Under the pieces are notes generated by a model. That model did not search any database. It was not told the origin of the DNA and saw nothing but the letters and a program-made list of their open reading frames with translations. From the NCBI GenBank assembly GCA_002070955.1, contig MWEK01000021.1, forward strand, positions 1 to 64,000: a DNA stretch of 64,000 nt, written 5' to 3'. This DNA is from Planctomycetes bacterium ADurb.Bin069 (lineage in GTDB: Bacteria > Planctomycetota > UBA8108 > UBA8890 > UBA8898). The position numbers and the translations under genes are program-made. This document shows positions 44,694 through 53,140 of this stretch, one piece after another. Each line of letters begins with the position of its first letter. Within the stretch, counting starts at the first letter, position 1.

Positions 44694-45412
44694 GCACCCC
44701 AATGCACAACGACCAGGCCATGCGTCCGGAAGGACTCGCGGCGCGCCTCCAGGCGCTCACGCAGTCCCTGACGAGCGAACACCGGCGCACCGAGGGCAAG
44801 CGCCGGCTATTCATCGCGGTGGGCGCGGCGCTCATGGCGCTGTGTGTCTTCGGCCTCTGGAGGCTGACCTCCATGGCGTTCAAGCTCGACGCCGAGGCCC
44901 TGGCTTCCATGGGCAGGTATAAGCTGGAGCGCGAGCTCCCGGCCGGCCGCGCCCATCTGCGCGACTACCTCGTGGACAAGGCGCCCGAGCTCACGTCCTA
45001 CGCCATCGGGGGGCTGATGAGCTGCGTGCCCAGCGTGCGGCCCTACGTCCTGCAGGAGCTCGACGCCCAGTTCGCGCTCCTTACGAAGGACTACGAGTCC
45101 GAACTCTCCCGGCTTCTGGAGGACTCCTTCGCCTGCTGCCGGGCGGAGCTCGACGCCAAGCACCCGAATCTGGGCGATGTCGAACGGGTCGAGCTCCTGG
45201 TGGGAATGATGGCCGAGCGCTTTTCGCGCAACGTCGAGGAGTTCTACCACGCCATCTACCCGGACTTCGCCGCGCAGATCGGGCAGGTCGAACGGTACCT
45301 GGTGGGCCTGAAGACCGCCGACGCGGCGGAACTCACGCCGCGCGAGCGGGCGGAGAAGGAGATGATCCAAACGCTGCTCACCCTCATCGCCAAGGATAGG
45401 GACGGGCGCTAG
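44690..45412 (+). CDS. Single-pass membrane protein with long extracytoplasmic helical domain (pair member 2)
   Basis: 240 residues, not recognised. A short N-terminal helix (ALTQSLTSEHRRTEGKRR) leads into one membrane helix (LFIAVGAALMALCVFGLW). A long helical domain follows with several cysteines (MSCVPSVRP, DSFACCRAEL) and ends in charged helices. Architecture and length match the preceding gene, with which it overlaps by 4 nt. A strong terminator at 45434-45483 closes this two-gene unit. Confidence 0.7.
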   Translation: MSTPMHNDQAMRPEGLAARLQALTQSLTSEHRRTEGKRRLFIAVGAALMALCVFGLWRLTSMAFKLDAEALASMGRYKLERELPAGRAHLRDYLVDKAPELTSYAIGGLMSCVPSVRPYVLQELDAQFALLTKDYESELSRLLEDSFACCRAELDAKHPNLGDVERVELLVGMMAERFSRNVEEFYHAIYPDFAAQIGQVERYLVGLKTADAAELTPRERAEKEMIQTLLTLIAKDRDGR

Positions 45413-45433
45413 CGCGCGCAGCGCACGGACGGC

Positions 45434-45483
45434 GGGCTCCTCCGCCGCTCCTCCCACGGGGGGCGGCGAGGAGCCCGTTTCCT
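45434..45483 (+). terminator. Rho-independent terminator after the membrane-protein pair
   Basis: GGGCTCCTCCGCCG (45434-45447) pairs with CGGCGAGGAGCCC (45464-45476) with one bulged base. A T-rich tail (GTTTCCTTTCC) follows. Confidence 0.7.
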
Positions 45484-45714
45484 TTCCGGGCGCCCCCGCC
45501 GCCCTATTTTTCTCCCTTTTCACCCGCTTTCCGAGCCCTCTCCCCCGCGGCCGGAGGAAGCGCAAGAGGGCCTGAGCCCGTCCAACTCGGGCCGCCCGCA
45601 GGAGTTCCGCATCGGGGTCGCGCCAAGGCCGTAAGCCGGCCTGAATCCGCGCGTTGAGGCGTCCACGAGAAAAAAGCAAATTCACATTCGAAAGGGGCTT
45701 GATTTTTTACCGTT

Positions 45715-45747
45715 AGACTGATTTCTGATATGATATCAGATTAGTCT
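45715..45747. repeat. AT-rich near-palindrome at the left side of the decayed insertion sequence
   Basis: AGACT...TCTGATAT and ATATCAGA...AGTCT face each other around one G at 45732. The inner arms (8 bp) are perfect. The AT-rich composition is unlike the surroundings. It ends 16 nt before the ORF of the IS helper gene, so it may be an operator/promoter or part of the IS end. Confidence 0.55.
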
Positions 45748-45763
45748 CCAAGAACAATTGCTT

Positions 45764-46189
45764 ATGCCAAGGCTCGGTCGACGCGGTCTCTCGGCGGTCG
45801 AACGCAACGCGCGCTCCCGCCTCCTGCACCTCATCCATAACTCACTTCTCCTGCACGGGAGCCTCGTCACCATGGCGAGAACCTGCGGAAAGGAGAACTG
45901 CAAGTGCCAAAGGGGCGACAAACACGTCTCCCTGTACGTGTCCGCGCTGGCGGGTAAGACCCGCAAGATGATCTATGTCCCTCCCGACTTCGAAACCCAG
46001 GTCAGGGAGTGGGTGCGCGATTACCAAGAAGCCCACGAGTGCCTGGAGAAGATGTCCGGCGAGTGTGTCAAACGCCTTCAGGCCGCGAAAGAAAAGCGCA
46101 CCGGCCGAGGGAGTCAGCGCCCACGATGCGGTGATTCTGCGCGTACCTCGAGAAGGTCTTCGACTTCAGCCGCCACGTGTCCGGACTGA
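45764..46189 (+). CDS. DUF6788-like IS-associated protein
   Basis: 141 residues from ATG 45764 (a TTG two codons earlier is possible). The part up to about residue 108 looks natural. It runs through GSLVTMARTCGKENCKCQRGDKHV, where CGKENCKC is a Cys knuckle, then YVPPDFETQVREWVRDYQEA and a helical KRLQAAKEKRTGRG. This pattern matches the short DUF6788 proteins that precede IS transposases. After that the sequence becomes Arg/Ser-rich and unlike the family, so the original stop was probably lost by a frameshift. Function in transposition is unknown. Confidence 0.55.
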   Translation: MPRLGRRGLSAVERNARSRLLHLIHNSLLLHGSLVTMARTCGKENCKCQRGDKHVSLYVSALAGKTRKMIYVPPDFETQVREWVRDYQEAHECLEKMSGECVKRLQAAKEKRTGRGSQRPRCGDSARTSRRSSTSAATCPD

Positions 46190-46465
46190 TGGATGCGCGT
46201 CAGCGCCCGCGGATTACGACCGCAGCCGTCTGGCTCAGCGGCTTTCTCATGGCTGTCACGAGGGCCGGCAGCCCGCGCCTGGTGAAGTGGAGACCGTCGC
46301 GGCGCAACGACTCCTTCTACGCGTCCTGGAGAATTACCCGCGGTTCTTCGATGCTATGTTGGCGGATGCCGCCTACCTGCAGATCCCCTTCCTGCGTTTC
46401 TGCTTGAAGCACAGGCTTGACGTGGTTGCCATACTCAAGAAGAACCAGCTCGGGCTGTTGTTCCG
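46144..46465 (+). pseudogene. Transposase remnant, frameshifted and internally deleted
   Basis: One frame encodes YLEKVFDFSRHVSGL and RQRPRITTAAVWLSGFLMAV, the N-terminal helical region of a DDE transposase. A different frame then encodes ENYPRFFDAMLADAAYLQIP and RFCLKHRLDVVAILKK, which match the region around the second catalytic Asp. The roughly 100 residues with the first Asp are missing and there is a frame change, so the gene is dead. Confidence 0.65.
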
Positions 46466-46831
46466 CCAATGGTACTGGGCAACCGCGATCTCCCCAACGC
46501 GTTTGCCCGTCAAGACCCTTTGGGAAGCTGCTCACGGCCGATGTGGGCACTCTCGGGCCCGCCTGCGTCTGGGCAATCACGCTTTCTCTCCCCGGCCCGT
46601 AAACTCTCCGCTCCGAAATAGCGGCGACACACCGAGGTCTCGCCAGCCCTCCGGCTCGCGGTACGCCTCCCGCCCGCAATACGAGACCTCCAGCGCCTTC
46701 AACGTGCGTGTGAAAGTCCTCGCCGCCTTTTTCCGGCCCTCCTTTTCGGGCAAAACGGGACCTTGCCCCCCTCCCAAGACCATTCCAGCGCCCTCGCCCC
46801 CCCCATGCGGAACTCCTGGCCCGCGGCCTTC

Positions 46832-46860
46832 TTGTCAAAATCGCGGCCGTTGCCCATAAT
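46832..46860 (+). promoter_or_regulatory. Promoter of the mannitol-dehydrogenase-like gene
   Basis: TTGTCA (46832-46837), 17 nt, CATAAT (46855-46860), about 48 nt before the ATG at 46909. Positions 46466-46831 between the IS remnant and this promoter show no gene. Confidence 0.55.
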
Positions 46861-46908
46861 CAGGGCTTCAAGCGGCCGCGCGGCGCGCGCCGCCGGGACG
46901 GACCACGC

Positions 46909-48156
46909 ATGGCAGGGCAGAAGCGGTTCATCGGATTCGGTTTCGGGCCGATTCAAGCGGGGCTCTTTCTATACGAGGCCCAGGCGAGCGGCCGCTTCGG
47001 CGCCCTCACCGTCGCGGAAATCGATGCCGATCTCGTGGCGATGCTGCGCGAGGCCGGCGGCGTCTACACCCTCAACATCGCCGGACCGTCCGGCGTCCGT
47101 CGCGCGCGCGTCGGCCCGCTGGAAATCCTCAACCCGCGCGTCGCGGCGGATCGAGCCCTGCTGGTGGAGCGCACGGCCGAGGCCGACGAAGCCGCCACGG
47201 CCGTCCCGAGCATCGCCTGCTACGAGGGGGCCGAAGGCTCCATCGCCTGGACGCTGGCCCAAGGCCTGGCGATGCGCGCGGGCCCGGACCCGCTCTTCGT
47301 CTACACCGCCGAGAATCACAATTACGCCGCCGAGATCCTGCGCGAGAAGGTGGCGGCCTGCGCGGCCGACGCCGCCGGCAAGGCCGAGTTCCTCAACACG
47401 GTGATCGGGAAGATGAGCGGCGTCGTGGCCGGCCGCGAGCACATCGCGGCGCTCGCGCTCGCGCCGCTGCGGGAAGGCGCGGACCGCGCTTTCCTGGTGG
47501 AGGAATTCAACCGCATCCTCGTCAGCCGGCCCAGCCGTCCGGGCCGCGCCCTCGAGGTCTTCGCCGAGAAGGACGATCTCATCCCCTTCGAGGAGGCCAA
47601 GCTCTTCGGGCACAACGCCGCCCACGCGCTTCTCGGGTACTTGTGCCGCGCGCTCGATCTGGAGTTCATCGCCGATGCCGCGGGCGTGCCGGGATTGGTG
47701 CCCTTCGTCCGGGATGCCTTCGTTCTGGAGTCAGGCACGGCGCTCACCCGCAAGTACGAGGGCGTCGATCCGCTGTTCACGCCCGGGGGGTACGCGGCTT
47801 ACGCCGAAGACCTCCTCGCGCGCATGACAATGCGGAGTCTGAGCGACACCGTTGCCCGCGTCGGCCGAGACCCCGAGCGCAAGCTTGGATACGACGACCG
47901 TCTCATCGGCACCCTCAGACTGTGCCTCGGGCTGGGCAGCGAGGGCGCGCGCTTCGCCTTCGGCGCGGCGGCGGCCTTCGCCTGGAAGAACGCCGAGGCG
48001 ACGGACGACACCGACATCTATGGCGAACTGACACGCTTGTGGGGCCGGGAGGATGAGCGCCTCGCCCCGCCCCTCCGGGCGGCCTGGCGGCGCTTCCGGG
48101 AGTGGCGCAAGCGCGGCCGGCCCGACCTCGTGCAATTCTGGAGCGAGACGCGCTAG
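46909..48156 (+). CDS. Mannitol-1-phosphate dehydrogenase-like polyol/sugar-acid dehydrogenase
   Basis: 415 residues of the long-chain mannitol dehydrogenase family. The NAD-binding start is FIGFGFGPIQAGLFLYEA. Next come VYTAENHNYAAEIL, NTVIGKMSG and the catalytic helix region AKLFGHNAAHALLGYLC, whose Lys, Asn and His match the family's active site. The likely reaction is NAD-dependent oxidation of a polyol phosphate or hexuronate; the exact substrate cannot be read. It has no PTS genes around it, unlike a classical mtlD. It lies 49 nt upstream of the E2 gene on the same strand. Confidence 0.75.
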   Translation: MAGQKRFIGFGFGPIQAGLFLYEAQASGRFGALTVAEIDADLVAMLREAGGVYTLNIAGPSGVRRARVGPLEILNPRVAADRALLVERTAEADEAATAVPSIACYEGAEGSIAWTLAQGLAMRAGPDPLFVYTAENHNYAAEILREKVAACAADAAGKAEFLNTVIGKMSGVVAGREHIAALALAPLREGADRAFLVEEFNRILVSRPSRPGRALEVFAEKDDLIPFEEAKLFGHNAAHALLGYLCRALDLEFIADAAGVPGLVPFVRDAFVLESGTALTRKYEGVDPLFTPGGYAAYAEDLLARMTMRSLSDTVARVGRDPERKLGYDDRLIGTLRLCLGLGSEGARFAFGAAAAFAWKNAEATDDTDIYGELTRLWGREDERLAPPLRAAWRRFREWRKRGRPDLVQFWSETR

Positions 48157-48205
48157 GGCGCGGACCGGCGCGGCCCCGGCTTCGCGCCGGCGGACAGGAG
48201 GATTC

Positions 48206-49489
48206 ATGGCGCACAACGTGCTCATGCCCAAGGCCGGGCAGACAATGGAGGAAGGGACCCTCGTTCAATGGCTCAAGAAGGAGGGCGACGCGGTGGCGGC
48301 GGGCGACCCGATCATGGTCATCCAGACCGACAAGGCCGATCTGGAGGTCGAGGCCCAGGCGTCCGGCGTCCTCAGAAAGATCCTAGTCCACGAAGGCCAG
48401 GTCGTGCCCGTGTTGAGCGTTGTCGCCGTGATCGCCGCCGCGGATGAGGAGATCGATGCGGAAGCGCTCGGCGCGGCCGCGCCCCGTGCCGCCGCGCCGC
48501 CCGCGCCCGCTCCGGAGGCGCCCTCGACGACTCCCGCCCCGGTCAGAGCCACGCCTGCTGCGCGCAAGGTCGCCGAGGCGCTCGGCGTCGATCTAGGCAC
48601 GGTCAAGGGCACGGGCGTGAGCGCGCGCATCATGAAGGCCGACGTGTGCGCCGCCGCGCCGGCGCGCACGGCCGCGTCCCCCTGCGCGAGGGCGCTTGCC
48701 CGCGCCCACGGCGTGGATTTGGCGTCCCTGACGCCCTCCGGCCCCGAGGGCCGGATCATCAAGCGCGATGTCGAGGCGCGCATCGCCGCCGCGCCGGCGG
48801 CCGCGCCGCCTTCCGGGGAAGGCACCCGCGTCGTCGAGCTCACGGGCATGCGCAAGGCGATCGCCGGCGCGCTCCAGTTCAGCAAGCAGCAGGCGCCGCA
48901 CTTCTACGCGACGCTCGAAGTCGACATGACGCGCGCCCTGGCCTTCAAGGACTACCTCCGGCAGACGGGCCGCAAGGCGACCGTGAACGATCTCGTTCTG
49001 CGGGCCGCCGTGGCGGCGCTCCTGCGCCATCCCCAGGTCAATTGCCGCATCGAAGGCGACCGCGTCACCTACTTCAGCCAGGTGAACCTCGGCGTGGCGG
49101 TGGGGCTCGAGGAAGGGCTGGTCGTGCCGGTGATTCTCAACGCCGGGGCTCTAGGCCTCGACGCCCTCGCCGAGGAGGCGCGGCGCATTGCCGCCGCGGC
49201 CCGAGAGGGCAAGCTCATCGGCATGGGGCGCGGGACTTTCACCGTCACGAACCTCGGGATGTTCGGCGTGGAATCCTTCGCGGCCATCATCAACCCGCCC
49301 GAGGCGGGCATTCTCGCCGTCGGGGCGGCCAGGGATGCGGTCGCCGTCAAGGACCGCACCTTCACCTTGACGAAGTCAATGAAGCTGACGGCGTCGGTGG
49401 ACCACCGCGTGGTCGACGGCATCCTCGCCGCCAAGTTCCTGAACTCGGTCAAGGAGTTCCTGGAGAACCCGGAGAACTTGAGCGCGTGA
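48206..49489 (+). CDS. Orphan 2-oxoacid dehydrogenase E2 (acyltransferase) with two subunit-binding domains
   Basis: 427 residues; AGGAGG precedes the ATG. A lipoyl domain covers residues 1-78, with the lipoylated Lys43 in QTDKADLEVEA. After a Pro/Ala linker there are two peripheral subunit-binding domains instead of one: about 115-147 (ATPAARKVAEALGVDL ... RIMKADV) and about 158-189 (SPCARALARAHGVDL ... RIIKRDV). The catalytic acyltransferase domain (about 206-427) ends with SVDHRVVDG, the HxxxDG active-site motif. It transfers acyl groups to CoA as the core of a pyruvate or branched-chain complex. No E1 or E3 gene is adjacent, so partners are elsewhere or the acyl donor is different. Confidence 0.88.
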   Translation: MAHNVLMPKAGQTMEEGTLVQWLKKEGDAVAAGDPIMVIQTDKADLEVEAQASGVLRKILVHEGQVVPVLSVVAVIAAADEEIDAEALGAAAPRAAAPPAPAPEAPSTTPAPVRATPAARKVAEALGVDLGTVKGTGVSARIMKADVCAAAPARTAASPCARALARAHGVDLASLTPSGPEGRIIKRDVEARIAAAPAAAPPSGEGTRVVELTGMRKAIAGALQFSKQQAPHFYATLEVDMTRALAFKDYLRQTGRKATVNDLVLRAAVAALLRHPQVNCRIEGDRVTYFSQVNLGVAVGLEEGLVVPVILNAGALGLDALAEEARRIAAAAREGKLIGMGRGTFTVTNLGMFGVESFAAIINPPEAGILAVGAARDAVAVKDRTFTLTKSMKLTASVDHRVVDGILAAKFLNSVKEFLENPENLSA

Positions 49490-49536
49490 GCGCGGCCGCG
49501 TCAAGGGCGCGGGGCGCCGCCGCCCCGACGCTTGGG

Positions 49537-49752
49537 CTAACCGGTGTACACCTTGTCGTAATTGAGACCGCCTGAAAACCCGCATTGCGGCCGGATAGTG
49601 CCATCGCCCTCCCCGCAGTCGTCACAGTATTTCTCCCCACACTCCGCCTCCCCACCCTCCGGCTTATGGCGCGCGCGCACCCGGAGCCAATTGTGTGAAA
49701 GCCCTTCTTCTGCTTCACGACCGCTCCTTGCACAGGAGCCACGGCCGTTCAT
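49537..49752 (-). CDS. Small Cys-rich hypothetical protein
   Basis: 71 residues. The ATG at 49752 follows CGAGGAGAGTAA, a good ribosome binding site. The product contains CGEKYCDDCGEGDGTI and a fourth-Cys region RPQCGFSGG, which could form a zinc ribbon. No known family was recognised. Another minus-strand frame covers the same DNA, and the ORF could be a gene relic. It converges on the E2 gene. Confidence 0.35.
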   Translation of the reverse strand: MNGRGSCARSGREAEEGLSHNWLRVRARHKPEGGEAECGEKYCDDCGEGDGTIRPQCGFSGGLNYDKVYTG

Positions 49753-50129
49753 TTACTCTCCTCGGATGGAGTCTCTGCGGCGGGTCGGAGGCCGCTTGCG
49801 CGGCCGCTCCACCCCGGCCGCCTCGAAATCACCATGCGCGCCAAGCCGCCTCCGTCAAGCATCCCGATAGGTGACCGGCTCCGCGTGTCGAACCACCGCC
49901 GCCAACAGCATGATCCTGCTCGCCGCGCGCGGCGCGGTGAGCGCGGGCACGGAAATTGGCGCGGGAGCAGTCGGGGCGGGAAGCCCCCGAGCGCGCCGCA
50001 GGCTGCTCGCCTGAGCCGCGGCACGGCCCGGGCAAGCGCAGCGCCTTGGGCGGCGTTCTCATTCCGCAAGGATGGCTCGAAACACTCGCAATTCGGTGGA
50101 ACGCAGGCGACATCGCTTCTGCGAGCTTC
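49753..50129. other. Non-coding stretch, nothing identified
   Basis: No open frame with a plausible start, ribosome binding site or family resemblance was found on either strand. Confidence 0.4.
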
Positions 50130-50158
50130 TTGAATCTCGCCCGTGGTCCGTGTAAGCT
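50130..50158 (+). promoter_or_regulatory. Promoter of the zinc-ribbon membrane protein gene
   Basis: TTGAAT (50130-50135), 17 nt, TAAGCT (50153-50158), about 47 nt before the ATG at 50205. Confidence 0.5.
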
Positions 50159-50204
50159 TACGCCATGCAGCAAGTCCCGCTGGAAGCCGTGCCGGAGGCG
50201 CCCG

Positions 50205-50657
50205 ATGCAGGACGAACAGATCGGCGGTAAAAGACATCAAACGATCAGGACTTTGCTCCGCCTTTTGGGTCCGCTGGTGCTGCTGGTCGGAGTCGTGTTC
50301 GTGATCGCGGGCATCGCGAGCTTCTTTTCGTCGTTCGGCTCACACGAGCCTCCTTCCAACTTCTGGTGCGCCATCGTCGGGATCCCGCTTATTGGCATCG
50401 GGGGCGGTATCTGCCACTACGCATTCATCGGCGCGGTCGCTCGCTACGTGGTCAACGAGACCGCGCCCATCGCCAAGGACGCGGTCAACTATTTGGGCAA
50501 AGGCACGCAGGACGGCGTCACGCACGTCATCCAGGCGATCGCTGAAGGCGCCGCCGCCGCACGCCGCCCCGACGGCGCTCCCATCCTCTGCCGGGCTTGC
50601 AAGGCAAGCAACGAAGCGCACGCCAAGTTCTGCAACCGCTGCGGCACGGCGCTCTAA
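50205..50657 (+). CDS. Membrane protein with C-terminal zinc ribbon
   Basis: 150 residues; GGAGG precedes the ATG at 50205. Two membrane helices are visible (LLGPLVLLVGVVFVIAGIAS and FWCAIVGIPLIGIGGGI). A soluble part follows, and the last 25 residues form a zinc ribbon with two CxxC pairs (LCRACKASNEAHAKFCNRCG). Such small membrane zinc ribbons are widespread and of unknown function. Two perfect hairpins follow the gene. Confidence 0.75.
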   Translation: MQDEQIGGKRHQTIRTLLRLLGPLVLLVGVVFVIAGIASFFSSFGSHEPPSNFWCAIVGIPLIGIGGGICHYAFIGAVARYVVNETAPIAKDAVNYLGKGTQDGVTHVIQAIAEGAAAARRPDGAPILCRACKASNEAHAKFCNRCGTAL

Positions 50658-50714
50658 GATCGCCCTCACGCTGGGACCGAGAGCCTGCGCGGCCCCCTCT
50701 CGGCCTGCGCCGGC

Positions 50715-50752
50715 GCTCCGGGCGATGCGGGGCGCGCCGCATCGCCCGGAGC
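50715..50752. terminator. Perfect 16-bp hairpin between convergent genes
   Basis: GCTCCGGGCGATGCGG (50715-50730) and its exact reverse complement (50737-50752) flank a 6-nt loop. There is no T-tract, so this is a structural or bidirectional terminator candidate rather than a classical one. Confidence 0.55.
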
Positions 50753-50757
50753 CCGCG

Positions 50758-50782
50758 GGCCGCGCGCATTCCGCGCGCGGCC
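50758..50782. terminator. Second perfect 10-bp hairpin directly after the first
   Basis: GGCCGCGCGC (50758-50767), loop ATTCC, GCGCGCGGCC (50773-50782). It lies 11 nt before the stop codon end of the C25-type peptidase gene. Confidence 0.5.
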
Positions 50783-50792
50783 GGATTCGGTC

Positions 50793-52997
50793 TCACGGCC
50801 GCATGGCGGGGTCGCCGAGGAGCACCCATGTGCGGCGGGCCGCGACGCTCCCGAGAGCCGCCTTGGCGGCTTTCGCCGCCTCGCCCACGGTGAGATGCGA
50901 CGCGCCGAAAAGCCGCCGCACGAACTCCCGGTTCATGGCTCCCAGCGTGGCTTGATCGACATAGTCCGAGCAGCCCCACACCGCCGCCGCGCCGCCGCCA
51001 GGCGCAAGCAGCAGAGTCTCGCCGAGCGCCTCCACGGTCGAGTCGTGAAAGCAGCAGTTCAGATCGCACACGCTCGCCACCACGGGCAGGCTCGGGCCGT
51101 TCCCCAGCGCGGCGGCGTCGGCTCCCTCGAGGACGCACCCCCACCAGAAGTCGGCCCAACTCCACCCGCGGTGGTTGACGAAGCGCGGGCCCTGTTCCCA
51201 ACGCCTCAGAAGCTCGCTCCTGACGCCGGCGATGCCCAGATCCGACTCGAAGATCGCGTGGACGTTGAGCGACCTCGGGAACAGCGCCTCGAGAGCGCGG
51301 CTTTCGGCCTCGCAATCGACGCCGCCGGCCGTCGATTCGGCGCACAGCAGCACATCGTTGGTCTGGCGCACCCGCTCGCGGGCGACCAGCTTGGCCGCCA
51401 CCGCCGCCGTCTGCGCGGCGGTTTGCACGGGAAGGCGCCCGATGGCCAGCTCGGCCGTCCCATCGCCGTCCAAGTCGGCGAACCAGTCGTCGGAGGCGGT
51501 CTCCATGAAGACCCCGTCGATGAGTTTGGTCGGCACGAAATCGCAGAACCCGAATCCCATGTAGTTGCGCGGATCGAAGCTCGCGTCGCCCACCAGGAGC
51601 ACATGGGTCGGAGCGGTCCTCCAAACCGCCGCGGCCCGCCCCAGGAAGCTCCTGATGGCATAGGGGCTCGCGTGCCCGTAGTTGTATTCGTCGAAGATGT
51701 CCTGCACATCGACCACCATCACCGACCATCCTTGGCCGGAGCGCAGCGTCACGAGCGGCGCCAAGGCGGCGGCGAAGTCCGCGTGGGTGATAACGACGAG
51801 GTCGGCCCCTCCCGTGATGCGCCCGAGCCGCGAGGGGACGTTGGGCAGCACCGCCGCCGGCTGGTTGGTGGCGCCGCCGGCAAAAACATAGATCGTCCGC
51901 GCTCCCGCGGTGTTGGGCGCGAAAGACGCCGTGTACGCCCCGGCTTCCCGGCGGACCGTGCACCTGAGCGCCACGGGCTGCATGGGTTGCGTGATGTCGA
52001 GCGCGGTGACATCCGAAGTCGTGAAGCCCCGCACCGTCGCGCGCTGCCTGCCCGCGGCGATACAGCGCAGTTCGTTTCCCGTCGCGTGGAAAAGACGCGG
52101 ATACGTCAGGGTGATCTTATCCACGAGGGTGATGTCGGCGGGCGACTCCCGGGCGGCGAGAACGACCTCGTTGGCGCCATCGACCAACCATGACGCCGGC
52201 ACGGTGAACGCCGCCCGGCGCGCGGCCATGTCGGCGAACTGAATCGGCCCCAGCTCGATTCCGTTGAAGCGCACGTTCACGCTGTGGGCGCCGCCCGAGA
52301 CACCCTGCAGAGCGACGTCGAGCACGGCGCTCTCACGCGAGGCGCGGTGCGCCCCCGGCGACTCCACGGCGACCTGCGCCTCGAAAGAGGTCACGACCGG
52401 ACCGAAGAAATTCCCGGCTTCGCCGTTCTTGAGCGACGCCATGTAGATCGTCCGCGGGGAGACCTCGGTCGTGGCGCGAAAACTCGCCGCCGCCGCGGCC
52501 CGGCGCGCGGTCCCGGCGACCGTCGCGATGCGCGCGCCCGATCCCAGCTCCGTGGTGAGCCAGTAGATCTTCGTTCCGGACCACGGAGTGTCGAGGGCCG
52601 TGGCGTAGAATTCGATCCAGGACCTGGGACCGAAGCGCGCGCTGCCGCTATCCGACACGCGCAGAGGGACCTCCACCCCCTCGGCGAACAAACGCAGCGA
52701 AGCACAGCGCGCTCTCGGCGACAAGCCGGCCGCCACCAGCGCCGGCTGGCCCACCCGGTACCAGCCCTCCTTCTCAACCGCCACCTTCACGGCGGCCATC
52801 TCGGCCAGAAGCCACGTGTCGGCCCCGCGCGCCGCCGCGCACGCAAGCGCCGCGCACGCGAAGGCGCACGCCGCCGGAAACACGCGGGACCTGCGCGCGC
52901 CGGCGACGACCTTCGGTGTCGCCCGGCCGCCCGCGCTCGATCCCGGCGTTCTCCCCGCGACAGGCGCCGGTTCCGATACCCGTCGATTCGACCGCAT
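50793..52997 (-). CDS. Secreted C25-family (gingipain-like) cysteine peptidase
   Basis: 734 residues from ATG 52997; a hydrophobic export segment lies at about residues 40-58. The N-terminal third is beta-rich. The catalytic caspase-like domain shows DLVVITHADF, GWSVMVVDVQDIFDEYNYG, THVLLVGDASFDPRNYMG and IGRLPVQT, as in gingipain relatives. The expected catalytic pair should lie in FVNHRGWSWADF and VASVCDLNCCFHD. The usual GHG histidine context is altered here, so I cannot place the His with certainty. The end ALGSVAARRTWVLLGDPAMRP is typical of the domain. A type IX sorting domain is not seen. Probably degrades proteins outside the cell or at its surface. Confidence 0.78.
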   Translation of the reverse strand: MRSNRRVSEPAPVAGRTPGSSAGGRATPKVVAGARRSRVFPAACAFACAALACAAARGADTWLLAEMAAVKVAVEKEGWYRVGQPALVAAGLSPRARCASLRLFAEGVEVPLRVSDSGSARFGPRSWIEFYATALDTPWSGTKIYWLTTELGSGARIATVAGTARRAAAAASFRATTEVSPRTIYMASLKNGEAGNFFGPVVTSFEAQVAVESPGAHRASRESAVLDVALQGVSGGAHSVNVRFNGIELGPIQFADMAARRAAFTVPASWLVDGANEVVLAARESPADITLVDKITLTYPRLFHATGNELRCIAAGRQRATVRGFTTSDVTALDITQPMQPVALRCTVRREAGAYTASFAPNTAGARTIYVFAGGATNQPAAVLPNVPSRLGRITGGADLVVITHADFAAALAPLVTLRSGQGWSVMVVDVQDIFDEYNYGHASPYAIRSFLGRAAAVWRTAPTHVLLVGDASFDPRNYMGFGFCDFVPTKLIDGVFMETASDDWFADLDGDGTAELAIGRLPVQTAAQTAAVAAKLVARERVRQTNDVLLCAESTAGGVDCEAESRALEALFPRSLNVHAIFESDLGIAGVRSELLRRWEQGPRFVNHRGWSWADFWWGCVLEGADAAALGNGPSLPVVASVCDLNCCFHDSTVEALGETLLLAPGGGAAAVWGCSDYVDQATLGAMNREFVRRLFGASHLTVGEAAKAAKAALGSVAARRTWVLLGDPAMRP

Positions 52998-53140
52998 ATC
53001 CCAACACCCCCGAAGCGAGCTGGGAAGTATACGATGCTCCCGCGAATCGGCAACCGCCGCCTCGGTTCTCCGCGGAGGATTACTCCCTAACCCGCGCGGT
53101 TCCGGCGGGTTACGGTCGAACCGCGCCCGGGGCCGCGCCA

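Larger units (their letters stand above)
45715..46465 (+). mobile_element. Degenerate insertion sequence (DUF6788-type helper plus broken DDE transposase)
   Basis: The block holds an AT-rich palindrome, a small zinc-knuckle-like helper ORF and two out-of-frame pieces of a DDE transposase. The ends could not be fixed, since no clear terminal inverted repeat or target duplication was found. Boundaries are the visible parts only. Confidence 0.6.

Noticed and set aside
50527-51963. Arg-rich 478-codon frame on the minus strand inside the C25 gene
   Set aside because: Shadow frame of the peptidase; low complexity with no start signal.
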